Both the position numbers and the translations under genes were made by a program. Below the pieces are notes generated by a model that had not been told where the DNA came from, did no database searches, and worked only from the letters and a program-made list of their open reading frames with translations. Below, one piece after another: positions 10,901 to 22,781 of a stretch of 64,000 nucleotides of DNA. Origin of the DNA: Rhodocollybia butyracea (lineage: Eukaryota > Basidiomycota > Agaricomycetes > Agaricales > Omphalotaceae). The stretch covers positions 186,001 to 250,000 of the forward strand of contig JADNRY010000060.1 in NCBI GenBank assembly GCA_015501585.1, read 5' to 3'. How positions within the stretch are numbered: position 1 is the first letter of the stretch; each line of letters begins with the position of its first letter.

Positions 10901-13900
10901 CTAATCGTCATCAACGAACAAGGAACCGTCGCCCTCCTCATCGTCCGATGCGATATCTATATAGGCCTTTGCCTTACCTCGAGCAGCTCGTGAAGGTGGA
11001 GCACGAGGGGGAGGTTTAGGCAAGTCATCATAAAAGTCCATCTCATCTTCCGAGTCCGATTTAATGATAGTTGGTTGGGTTTTCTTTGGCTTGGGCGGAG
11101 AGGCAGGCTTCATGCTCTTCGAAATCTTCCTTGGCTGAGGCGCTTTGGGTTTCGCGTTCGCATTCTTTGACGAGCCAGCCGAACCAGAATTGGAAGACGC
11201 ATCCACAATCTTCTTTTTCTTGACTGGTACCGGCGCATCGCTGTCCTCGTCAACGTCCGGGCTAAACAAGCGTCAATGACGTGCGAGGATATAAATTGTT
11301 CTGGCATACGTTTTCCTTTTAGGCGCAGGTTTTGCTTTCGCCTTGCCTTTATCTCGAGGCGCAATCTCAACTTCAGAATCGGACTCCACCGTCTTTTTAG
11401 CGGTCGCTTTCTTGGCGACCGGCTTGTCCTCCAAATCGCTGTCCATGCCTTCGTCTTCGCTCTCCTCCTTCTTAGCCTTTTTCATCGCAGGCTTAGCAAC
11501 AGGAGCTGGAGCTGCTTTCTTCTTCGCCGCCGCCTTCACAGGCTTAAAGTCGTCGTCGTCGTCGTCATTTCCACGTCTTCCACCTGCGCCAATAGACTTG
11601 CGGGTCTGAAGAACACCCTGTTTACGTTTGCCTTTCTTAACGGCAGCATTGCTAGCGTTCATCTTCAGCTGGAATTCTTCCTCGGTGCGCTGAGAATTGA
11701 GTTAGCGAAAGATGTATCGGAGGAAACCGGGAAGTACTTACATGCCAGTCTTCCAAAAACTTATCCAGGTCTGCATTCCATAGATCCTTCGGTGTCTTTC
11801 CGAGAAGAGTGACCAGGTGTTGTTCCTGGTCGCCACTTTGTTGACGGAGTTTATCGATCTATCAATAAAGTATTAATGGAACATCGAGTTCTAACGAAAT
11901 GTAACTTGCCTTTTCTTTCGTCAAACTGTAAATAGGCATGTTTAGTAAGTAATCAAAATCACTGGTGGCCCCAGCGGGCTCTTCCTCTTCTTCAACCTCT
12001 CCCTCAGCCTCGTCTGATTTGGCAGCCTTGCGTGGTTTCGGGAATGGCTGGAATTTGTGGTTCCGCAGGTCAGCAATGATGTCGACCTTCTTTCGAGCCG
12101 AAACGACAAGCTTCTTGTCGACAATCATCTGTATGAAACGAGCCTGGTTGTTCAGACGGTCTAGAACGAGCTGAATTTGTCCAGCTAGATGATCCTGTTC
12201 AACAATAGTGATAAGTTGGTGTAGTGAAGACACAGAGTGCACATACTTTGCGTTTTTGGTAATAAGCAAGTCGAGAGGGATAGAATTCCTCCAAGATTGC
12301 TTCGGGTGAATCGTATCTTCGAATTTTACTATCCATATCGAAGCAAATCATGTTACTAGTGGCGACCTTGGATACGAGTTTGAAGTATTCGACCAGTCCC
12401 TTTCCCTCCGCCTTGACAAGTTCTTTCGCTTCCATCTGAATCACGAAATGCACATTCTCATTAGCATGATGCTCTTGGTAGTTCTATTAGATGATGATAC
12501 GAATCAGTCCAGTACAAAGAACAGAGACGGTAAAAAATCACCTTCACAGCACCTTCGCCTTTCTCCCCCACCATCATGCCCTCCAGTTCGGCTTTGAAGT
12601 TCTGGGTCCACTTGTGGATTGGAAGCTCAGTTATCTCGACGGTGGTTTCGTCTAGTTTCGTTACAACTCCGCAGACTTCATACTTGTTCTTCGACGTTTG
12701 TTTAATTTCGCCTTTAAATCCTCGCCACCAAGGGTGCATCGGGACAAGTTCTTCGTCATTCATGAGGCGTCTGATATTAGCGACGATATCAACTGGATTG
12801 AAACCAGGAATGTTTGTGCTCCAGCCTTACAAGGGCGATGAGTTGATAGTGTATTAACGAACCAGAGAATCACTAACCTGTTCCAATGCCCTCAGCGCCG
12901 TTAATCAAGACCAAGGGAACAACGGGCATATAAAATTCAGGCTCGATTATTGCGTTGTCTTCCTGCTGACTGTTGAGTAGAGCATCGTCATCAGGGTGGA
13001 AGATCGCGCGTGCTATGGGCATTGGGAGGGTGTTGATGTACCTGCCAGAGGCATGATCCTTGCCCCCTGGTCGCGAGTCCCAAATTGACCACTCGGGTTC
13101 ATCAAATTCAAGTTGTTGCTGCCTACGAAGTCCTGCGCTAGGCCTACAATGGTTTGAGTCAAGCTGACCTCGCCGTGATGATAGGCCGCATGCTCAGAGA
13201 TGTATCCGACCAATTGCACGACCTTCATAAAGATGAGCTTCAAGTCAACATTCAATCATATTCCAAGAACAGACCTTGATCTCCTTCTTCAGATTACGCT
13301 TGAAGCAAGCCCACATAATTTTTCGTTGACCAGGCTTCAATCCGTCAGCCATTGAGGGAATAGACCGAATGTTATCTGCCATCGAGAATAGAATAAGTTC
13401 CTTGTTCACGAAGTCGGAATATGGAATTTCAGTAAGCGTGTGGTCCAAGAACGTTCCAGGCTACAGAAGCTTGAGTCACGCCACAAAGTATTCGAGCTGG
13501 AAGAGATGTTACCTTGAACTGTCGAAGCCACTCCTTTCGATCGTCCGCTTTCTTCTTGCTGAAAGCCAACTCTATCAGGTCCCTGTCTCCTTCTTGAGTA
13601 GGGGCGAAAGGAATGACATGTTTGGCCATATCACTAAAGTAGCCTCTAGCATCTGCATCGGTACTGGTACCCAGACCCTGAGTAATAATGAAAAACGTTG
13701 TTGATATGCAAAGGGCGAGCACAACAAACCTTGAAGTACTTTGCGTCCCATTTCTCTGCGCCGACTGTGTCTTGAGCCCACTGCTCAAACTCAGGAATGG
13801 TGAAAAAATCTTTACGTTGTTTGCCTTTGGTGACCTAGAACTCGAGTCAGGGCTGATAGTAGCGACATAAGCCTACGAACTTACACGGATAATTGGTGTA

Positions 13901-16142
13901 ACGAATTCGACTAAGAAGTCAGGTATTTTGAGGAGCGACGGGTAAAAGTGGTCAAGGAAGTTGATCAAGAGACCCTTGATATGAGAACCATCATGGTCCT
14001 AGAGTTTTTGGTAAGCATGGATCTATATTATCGAAACCTGACATTACCTGATCAGTCATGATCATCAAACGTCCATACCGCAAGCTCGAAATGTTCGAGT
14101 AATCCTTGTTGTGCTGCAGACCCATAATCTTCTTTATATTTTGAATTTCCTCGTTCTTCATTATCTGGTCATGTCGAGCTTCTCGCACGTTCAGCAATTT
14201 ACCGCGGAGGGGGAATACACCAAAGTTGTTACGGCCAACCACACCAAGACCAGCGATCGCAAGAGCTTTGGCGGAATCTCCCTCAGTGAGAATTAGCGTA
14301 CAGTCCTTCGCATTCTTTGTCCCAGCATTGTTAGCGTCGGATAGCTTGGGTAAGCCAGTTAACCTATGAGCGCTTGAGATTAACAAACTGCTGACGGAGA
14401 CGAACACTGACCGACTTCGTTTACTTCCATCAGTTTTCTTGATTTGCTGATCAGCTTTGAACTTCGCCCAGTTTAGGATATTGTCAACGATAGGAGATTT
14501 CTGGACTAAGGAGAGTATCAGAAACCATGCTAGCTACATCAAGCGAAATGATACCTTTTTTCATGAAATCTTCTGTTAACACAGGCTTGGTTCCAAATTT
14601 GGAAGCAGGAAGAGTGAGAGTCTCTTTCGTTTGACTGTCGAAGGTGGGGTTTTCGATGAGAGAGTTAATGAAGATCCACATATGGTTCTTGATCTGGCCA
14701 GCTTTAACAGTAGCGGCTTTGTTCTTCTTTCCTATTGCAGCGATGAGATTCTTCGCTATCTGGTCGGCGATAAGATTAACATGCGTTCCACCCTTGGTAG
14801 TGGATATAGAATTGGCGAAGGAGACGTGCATGAAGTTACCATCGGAAACGGCGAACGCAACTTCCCAACGAGGGCTGATCTGCTCATAGATGATAGTCGG
14901 CTTCAATTGGGCAGCGCCACCCGAGTTATTCGCAGCCTCAGCCGCAGCAGAGTTCAGATACAACTCTACGTACGACTTGAAATTCTTGACCTTCAGTCGC
15001 TCGTCATTAAGGAAAACCTTGACGTTCTTCACTGTACCCGCCATATCATAGACTCGCTTTCGAAGGAGCCCGGCTGTGTCTTCATCGATCGAATCCATCC
15101 CGAATCGTTTGAGATCAGGCCGGAATGTGACACGAGTGAACTCCTCGCCTCTCGCGTTCTTGGTAATCTTTGCTTTTCCGCACTTGCTCATGTTTTCTGT
15201 CCACGTCTGCTTGTACTTTTGGGAGGTGGATTTGTCGGCAGTTTCGACGCTGAACTCGTGAGAGTAGATGTTGGCAAGTTTGGCACCGTAACCGTTACGA
15301 CCTCCGGTTAGCTTCTTTTCATCGTCATCATAGTTAGAACCCGACAAGAGATGTCCAAACACCATCTCCGGGATGTATATTTTTTCGCGGGAATGAATTT
15401 CGATAGGAATGCCCTTGCCATTGTTGTACACGGATATGGTGCCCTCCTCGATGTCGATATTGACTTTGAGCGTGTCCATATTGGGGTCGTTGATCTAGAG
15501 ATAAAGTCAACCAACGGAGAGCCGTCCTATAGAAGGTGATGCACCTTATTATCAGCCGCATTGACAAGAATTTCATCAACAATCTTGAAGAAACCGGGGA
15601 CATATTGCACGTCGCGGTAAACCATGCGCTTTGCATTCTCATCGTAAGTCCACATCATCTGTGTGATTGTCTCTACGCTCCCAATATATGAATCAGGTCG
15701 TTTTAGGATGTGCTCCAGTTGGGTAAGCTGCGAGCACAATCAGTCGTCCGTGATTGAACATTGTACACAGAGAGAATATACCTTCTGGTACGTGTCGGAT
15801 ACAGTCTTCTTCTTTCGAGAGGGTCCAGGTTCATCCTGCATTGCCGGAACATCGTCGTCCATTTCGTCCTCCTCCAAAGCATCGTCTTCTGCATTGTCGT
15901 CATGGTCAGCAAGGACTTTCTTCTTCGGTGCAGGTTTTGCTTTCCCTGCCGTGGCCGCCTTCACTTTGGGAGCAGTGGTCGCTTTAGTGGCCTTGGGCTT
16001 AGTAGCCTACCAAATCATCTAAGGTCTTGATAAACAGCGCACCAAATAAAACTCTTACCTTTTTGGGTGCAGGTCTGTAGTCGTCAGATTCGCTGCCACT
16101 GATATCTATTACATCAAAGTTTTCACCCTCTGAAGAGCTCAT
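10901..16142 (-). CDS. TOP2: DNA topoisomerase II (ATP-dependent), with one frame break
   Basis: Homodimeric nuclear enzyme that passes one duplex through another; essential for chromosome segregation. Exons (plus coordinates): 16059-16142, 15782-16006, 15545-15727, 14555-15494, 14412-14505, 14048-14363, 13885-13998, 13730-13834, 13513-13677, 13275-13460, 12878-13222, 12542-12825, 12247-12483, 11910-12194, 11742-11858, 11310-11689, 10901-11261. Order of motifs: GHKL ATPase (DEILVNAADNK, then GGRNGYGAKLANIYS), TOPRIM (LTEGDSAKALA and MIMTDQDHDGSHIKG), winged-helix region with the catalytic Tyr in GRYI (codon 13038-13040), tower and a Lys/Asp-rich nuclear tail ending SLFVDDD. The exon sum is 4421 nt, one short of a multiple of three. 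The deficit maps to a run of five G (minus strand, 13063-13067) where the conserved GGKDHAS needs six. Intron 11859-11909 has a GC donor. Confidence 0.93.
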
Positions 16143-16500
16143 GGTGAAAGCGCGCGGAGAGATGGCGGTGAAGGTTGAGATCAACAGTCGCGTGTTAAAT
16201 CTGTGATTTTGTTGACGAAGCACGTGGTCTCGCGTTTTTGGCAAAATTCCCACCCTAAAATTTTTACAGCTCCGGGCCACAAGCAGCATGAAACCTCTAG
16301 AACCACAACTTCAACAGTTGGGCTCTGTAGAATGACCGCTAATCCTTGAAATAAGATATGATAAATAAGTAGTAGGTCGCTTGTGCAATGTCGTGGTTGG
16401 AAAAAGAGATGATGTCGGGGATATGAGTCATTCAATGTACTAAGTACTTAATTAACCACCATCACCATCACCGCACTATTTAATGCACTGGTGTTAAGGC
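16143..16500. other. intergenic, tandem minus-strand genes
   Basis: 358 bp between the stop of the ABC-F gene and the start of topoisomerase II, both minus strand. It must hold the TOP2 promoter; no motif stands out with confidence. Confidence 0.4.
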
Positions 16501-19500
16501 CTAAGGCTTCACCTTGATGTTGCTCACAATCAAACTCTGAATCAACAATGAGTAACTCACTTTCCAATCAAAAAAAAAATAGACGGACCTTGTAACTCTG
16601 AACATCTCCTCTAAACTTGCTAACAGTACCATCGGCGCAGACCCACAACTACAAATCGAATGAGGGATGATAGAAGGAATCTTGAACACGAACTGACCTC
16701 TGATGCGACTTTTGTGATGAATCGTTCGTCATGCGAGATAATGATAACACCTCCATTCCATGAACTCAGCGCTTCCATGAGAGCATCCAGACCCTGTCGA
16801 GGGCATGAGCAGTAGGGGCATAGTTCTCGAAACAACTCACCTCGATATCCAGATGATTAGTAGGCTGGGTACCCCGACATATCAGTCACACGAGAAAATG
16901 TAGAGCCTGAAACACAGTACCTCGTCCAGCAATAGGATATGTGGTCGTTGAAGGGAGAGGACAGCAAAGGCCACGCGAGACTTTTGGCCTCCACTCAAAG
17001 TCCCAATTAACTGAAGTCTAACAAATGTCTGAGAATGGCCCGACTTCAAGTGAAGAGCTAACCAACCCGGTCATGCCACTGATTTGGAAGTTTCCAAGGT
17101 GCTGTCGATACTCCTGCTCGGTCTTTCCAGGAAATTTAGAGGCCAAGAATTGAACGGGTGACATTGTAGGGATGAGTGAGTCAACGTGATGCTGGGCGAA
17201 ATATCCCCTATGAGCATTCGTTAGAGCAATAGCATAGTCACCACCAACTGTGTACTTACACTCGAAGCCGGCCATTTCGGTTCACCTGTCCACCTAACGG
17301 ATTCAAATCTCCGGTCAAGATCTTGATTCTACAGGGAGTAGGATCAACGATGCAAAGTCAATGTTCCACCGAATGTCTAGACATACAGCGTGGATTTTCC
17401 TGAACCATTGGCACCAACGATGGCGATTCTTGAATCCAAGCCAACGTCGAAACTGACACCTTTCAGAACTACTTTTTCGGGGGAGTATCCAAAAGTTACT
17501 TCCGACATCTGCAACAGAGGAGGCGATATCTTCTCCGTTTCGGGGAACCTGATGCATCATTAGATCAGTGGAAACAAAGGATAATCAACCCATACTTGAA
17601 ATTCTCTGTTTCATCTTCTTCAGGTGGTTGAAGATCAGGGAGCTGTGCTAGATCAGTAAAAACTCGGCCCAGTAGACTGAGTACATTACCTTTTCCAAAA
17701 TCTTGATTTTTGACTGGGCCTGGGCGGCTACAGAGAGCATCAGCATATTATTTTTTCGAAAACGACGTTGCTGACCCCGGTTAGCATTATATCTCCATCG
17801 ATCAATAAACGCTTGTAGATGCTTTCGATATTCCATTTGAGTATCATACTCTTTTCGTAGGTTGCGATCCCGCTCGGACTTGGTGGAATAAAACTGTGTA
17901 AAGTTGCTGGAAATAGATCAGTCACTGTCCACAGTTCCAATATCCACCCGTGTTACCCTTTGTAGTAGTCAAGTCTACCCGAATGTTGATGAACAATATC
18001 CGTCGCTACTGCATCACTGCGTAGCATGAGTCAGTCGACAGTTGTTTTGCTATCTCGTATACGCACAGGAAAGCACGGTCGTGAGATCTAAATGAATCTG
18101 ATTAAGTAACAACGTGGCCAAGTTTTAAGCAAGACTTACACAACTAGAAGCGTCCCTGCCCAAGTTTGAAGATAGTCTTCCAACCAGGCGAGGGCGTTCA
18201 AATCGACTTCATTCAAAGAAATGAGCTCGAAGCTTACTTGTCAATAAGACCAAGATACGCACTGTGGTTGGAAGGTTCATCCAGTAGCAGAAGAGCAGGC
18301 TTCATACTGAGGGTTTAGTGTAGGCTCAATGGTTGGTGGAGACATCTACCTTAACGAACAATGCACGCGCTAGAGCCAGACGCATTCTTGTGCTTCTATC
18401 AGCCTTGCTACATTGAAAGCTTGATATTACTCACCGCCAACCACCACTGAAGGATTTCGTAGGCCGATTTTGATCTGCTTCATCAAAACCCAGACCTTTC
18501 TCAGCAAGTCAGTGGATGCATCAAGAGAAGAGGGGAAGATGTAAGCGTTACCCGCAAGCAATGCGGCAGCCCTAGCTGGTCCACTTTCCGCGTCCATATC
18601 AGAAAGGCGCGCGTGCACTTCGGCGAGTCGTGCTGAAGCTTCTTCTCGCGCATCTTCGAAGCGCTTGTCATCGCCCTCAGATTCGAGTTCGCTTAATTTG
18701 GAATTAAGCAGTGCTTCTTCTTTCAACAGGTGGTCACGCCAAACATCAGCTTTCAACACAGAATCTATGGCGATTGTATCGTCTCCGACTATCTAATTTG
18801 GATAGTCGGAAAAGGACAGCGAGTCATTTGAGTAGACACACCTCTTGCTCAACGAAAAGAATGGTAATATGCGCCGGAATTGGTACTTCTCTCATTGCGA
18901 TGTGACGCAAAAGTGTAGATTTACCGACACCTATAAGGTGTTAGGTCCGAGAAAATGACAAGATTGTAGCAGAAAATGTACCATTACGACCAATGAGACC
19001 ATAGCGTCGACCGTGAGCAAGAGTCAAAGTTGCGCCAGATCTTTGCAGAACCTATTAATGTTTCGACTAATCTCAGAAAATAGAACCGTACGCACAGGAT
19101 ACGATTTGAGCCGAAATTCACATCAATTGAAGGAAGATGGATGTCCTTGGTCTTGTTCCTCGAGTTGGCTGCTTCTAATGGATTTATCTTAAGAAGAAAT
19201 CAGAAGTGGAAGTCAGAATTTGGAAAATCTTCACTTTCATAAACATTTCTTCGTATGTTTGCTGTCCAATCATATTTGCTCAGTAGATATTGTCGAGCAT
19301 TACTATAACTTCTCACCTGCTTGCGATGGGCGTCCAACAGTTTGGATCCTTCATAAAGATCTCTCCTCGAACGTTTTTCTATCTTGGCCTGTACAAAATA
19401 TGAGTAATGCAGCTGTTTTTCGCGATTGACGAACATGCCTTCAGTTTCGCTTCTTGCTTCTCAAGTTTTTTCACATCCACTTTAGATGCTCTACGAAATG

Positions 19501-19901
19501 GGAGAGATATCTATGCTAAGCAAAGGACTCAGTATATTAATAACTCACTTTCCCTTATTGATTGATTCTAAATCGACACCTTCACCCAGTGCAAGCGTAC
19601 TTGATATCTGCGTCTTGCTCATGTCCATCACTTTGTCCAGTTTCTGAAGCCTGGGCCCCGATTTCTGATTTTGCCTAGTAGTGAGCTGATCTTCGAGCAA
19701 GTCTCCCAGACGATTCATGAGCTTTTCCAATTCCGCATTCTGTCCTCCAGCTAATGACTCTAGCATCTCACGGGCAACTTGAAGAACATCCTCTTCTTCG
19801 CCAGCATCATCGACCAGATAGCCTGATAGGTATTGAACAATGACTTCTTCAGTACCAGGAAAATGTGTTCTGATTTCTTCTGCGATATCTTCGGAGGACA
19901 T
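16501..19901 (-). CDS. GCN20: ABC-F ATPase, Gcn20/ABCF3 type
   Basis: Soluble twin-ABC protein; in yeast Gcn20 works with Gcn1 on ribosomes to activate the Gcn2 kinase when amino acids are scarce. Start at 19901 (MSSEDIAEEIRTHFPGTEEV) gives the Gcn20-type N-terminal domain that binds Gcn1. First cassette: Walker A GRNGVGKSTLL (split by an intron near 18.9 kb), signature SFSGGW, Walker B LLLLDEPSNHLD. Second cassette: Walker A GANGSGKSTL (about 17.4 kb), signature LSGGQKSRVAFA, Walker B ILLLDEPTNHLDIEG. The C-terminus reads YKSLIVSNIKVKP with stop at 16501, typical of the family. Many short introns; one near 19.4 kb begins with GC (AAG then GCATGT), because only phase 0 joins LKLK-like sequence to AKIEKR. 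No membrane segments. Confidence 0.92.
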
Positions 19902-20417
19902 GGCGAAGCGACAAGGCAAGTTGTCCCGATTGACGCCCAAATTTTCCCATATGTATCACAGGCGCTCAAGTGCCCAAAATTCCTTCCACCAAACACATAG
20001 AACTTCCTATCCCAACCTGATCCCAACTTTGTCTGAAATCTCCGATATATATCACCTAGCCGCAACTGTAACCACCTGTCCCTTTTTTCATTAGTAACCC
20101 GTTGGAGAAACTTCACACCGGCTTCCCCTTGGGTTCTGCAACTACTTAGATGATTTCTCTTTTGATCTTTCCTCGCGATGAAAATAGCCTATGGAGACGA
20201 GGTACTATATTATTAGAATTTCGGCCATCCTAAACGACAGAGTCGAACAGCTGCATTTTGATCTGTCAATTGATGCAAACGGATTCCGACAAGCGGTACA
20301 TGCCTGATGAAAGCATGGCTGTTGGAAACACTTACAGCAGCAGAGGCGGTGCACTTTAAGAGTGCCACTTAAAAGCTCAAAGTTGACCCCGGCTCTCAAC
20401 AGACACAAAGCGCTTTC
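19902..20417. other. divergent promoter region
   Basis: 516 bp between the ABC-F start (minus) and the single-TM protein start (plus). No ORF or motif that I can support. Confidence 0.4.
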
Positions 20418-21703
20418 ATGCTCTTCGTCAGGTTTTTATTCAGTTGCCTACTAATCTCTTTTCATTGCCAATGCGCAATCACTACTTTCGTTAATATTAC
20501 TGTCGACGACCAGTTCGGTGACCCTTCCACTCATTCACAGATATCGTATATGCCCCCAGATGCGTGGAGCATTGCACCTAACTGCAGCCATTGTCCAGAT
20601 AATCTGTCTTTGTTTCCAGCCAAAGCTTATAATCGAACATGGCACGAGTCATTTTTTGTGAGTGGTGATAAAATCCTTGTGTAATCTTTCATACTTACTT
20701 GAAATAGTCTTCAGATACAAGCAGTGGTGCCGTTCGACCTGGTACTGTCCGCTCTGCGTCTCTCCAGTTCTATGGCAAGCTTCATGTATTTGATGTGATA
20801 CTTCATTCTCATCCACACTTCAGGAAATGCAGTGTATGTGACCTGCATCATTCCGCCGTCGTCAAAGTACGTCGATGCTTTGGCTTTATCTTTGGAGACG
20901 GAAATGCTCAGTTAACCGAACGTTAGTACAACAAACGAGATGATTTTCTTCATCGATGGAGTGAGAATGGGATCATACTCTTCAGAATTGAACAGTGCTC
21001 AAGACCAATGGATGTATGATGTCGTTGTTTTCCAGAACACTTCTCTTGCAATGACAAAGCACCAGTTGCTCATACAAAGTGGTCAAGAAAATGGACCCGA
21101 TACTATCATACTTCTCGATTATATTATGTACTCGTGAGCGCTACCGTTCAAGTTCGAGGCTATAGTTGATGTCATTCCTCCTATAGTACCTATAGTTCTG
21201 ATGTCGGCAGTTCTGATGTCAGCTTCATCGCAACAAAACCCTCTTCATCGAACACTATTCAAACTGCTGCAATCATCGGAGGAGTGCTTGGAGGTCTAGC
21301 TCTAATCCTCGCCGTTGGACTGCTCATCGTTATCTATCGACGAAGAAAAAGAGAGACCCTTCCTGAAGTTGTCCAATCTCCCCACAGGGCCTGGATGTCG
21401 GTACCCAATCCTTTTTCTGTTTGCCAAAGATCCAAGCCACCACCCAAGGTGGTAACATCTAATCATCATCCCAATTCACGCCATCCTCGCCATCCTACTC
21501 CAATAGAGGGACACGATAGTCGTACGCAGTCCATTTTGGAATGGCAGCAAAACACACAACGAGCAACTTCGCTGCTTGAGCGTCCCCCTCCAGACATGTC
21601 TGAGGAGTTATCCAGTTACTATGAAGAGGCCACTGCAACGGATAGTCGACGCATCCGCACACCGCCCCCACCTCCAAGAAGATATATCATCACGAACAAA
21701 TGA
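20418..21703 (+). CDS. secreted-type single-pass membrane protein of unknown function
   Basis: Exons 20418-20657, 20708-20774, 20824-20866, 20927-21133 and 21187-21703 join to 357 aa. An N-terminal signal peptide (FVRFLFSCLLISFHCQC) is followed by an extracellular domain with N-glycosylation sequons (NITV, NCSHC, NRTW) and the segment TTNEMIFFIDGVRMG. One transmembrane helix follows (IIGGVLGGLALILAVGLLIV), then RRRKR and a Pro/Ser/Arg-rich cytoplasmic tail. This layout is very common in agaricomycetes and is of unknown role, possibly surface sensing. Intron 20775-20823 has a GC donor (GGCAAGC). The join is supported by phase at every junction. Confidence 0.85.
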
Positions 21704-21845
21704 AGCACGAGTTGACTTTACACGCTGTGTAACCGCAAGGTCTACCGTCTTTGGAGACAGGTACCAGGACAATGGGATTCACAAACATTTGCATGAACTA
21801 CAGCAAAATACTTGATCAATGTATGTACATGTACATTGGTATGAA

Positions 21846-22643
21846 CTAATGGGTTTTATTCGCTACATCTTGCGATTGACCATAGTAATAACGACGTCTT
21901 CCTAGTCCCAGGAACCATGCAATTCTGCGAGAGTGAAAAATTTGAGCGAAACTCAGAAGATGTGTAGTCACTAATCACTGACCGGACGGAAAAAAGAAAC
22001 AACGTGAACGTGATATTTCCGTGTGTTGTAGCATTCCAAGAAGTAAATTTGAACTGTACGTCGGAAGGAAGCCCAGCCACGCTTGCCAGAACACTGTCCA
22101 AGATCAATCAGCTTGTTTCAGTTGTTATTTATCATTCACCGCTGACTGCGTTAACTGCGATGAAGGATGAGTTTGAGAGGATGGAATGGAGAGGGAAGAT
22201 GTACATCTGCAATTGCTAAAGCGGTGAGGGAGGAACCAATGATTCGCTCTTGCGCGACAGGATTATTCCGAAGGGCGTCTCTCACGGCCCTGAAGACCAA
22301 GGATGATATTAATCCTAAAAGCATGTAACCTGCTGGATTGTGAACAGTATGAACATGCCAATGAGCTTTTGAACAAACAGTTGCCCAGTTGCCATACAGC
22401 GAGAGTGGTGCGAGAATCCAGAAGTCCAAGTGGCATTGACGACTCGTAGCTGGGGACTAGCTGGTGATGAAACCAAGAAGCTCCAGGCCAAAGCCAGATC
22501 ATAAGGGCAGGACTTATAGTAGAAACTATAAAGCGTAGCTCAGACACTCTTCATGGATTTGTTTACTTTTAAGCTCAAATACCAGGTTCGAAATATAGAA
22601 AGAGGAATTGATAGAATCCAGGAAGAGCCGGAAAGGTAGACAT
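21846..22643 (-). CDS. small multi-pass membrane protein, 176 aa, with an 8-nt microexon
   Basis: Found by joining exons on the minus strand: 22643-22583, 22525-22379, 22329-22205, 22154-22147, 22093-21983 and 21924-21846. Every junction is GT-AG and in phase, and the sum is 531 nt. The product starts MSTFPALPGFYQFLFLYFEP, continues VSTISPALMIWLWPGASWFH, then WQLGNCYMLLGLISSLVF, an ALAIADLTHVLASVAGLP helix and a final helix in ITFTLFLFSVRIAWFLGL before GRRRYYYGQS. Four hydrophobic helices are visible. From memory it resembles fungal DUF7704-type membrane proteins (LEP near the start, IAD-H, WN-GNI motifs). The 8-nt exon 22147-22154 supplies Leu-Thr-His in ADLTH. No single ORF reveals this gene, so automated calls may miss it. 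Confidence 0.8.
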
Positions 22644-22781
22644 GAAGACGAAGGACAAGAACGTGTCAACAACTCAGCGCAACGTAGTTTTAAGCGCCCG
22701 CCCCTTCTACAAAACGCGTTCGTTGTGTAATAAACTAAATAAATTTCGTCCTTCTAATCTTCATTTTATGCGAAATAAATA

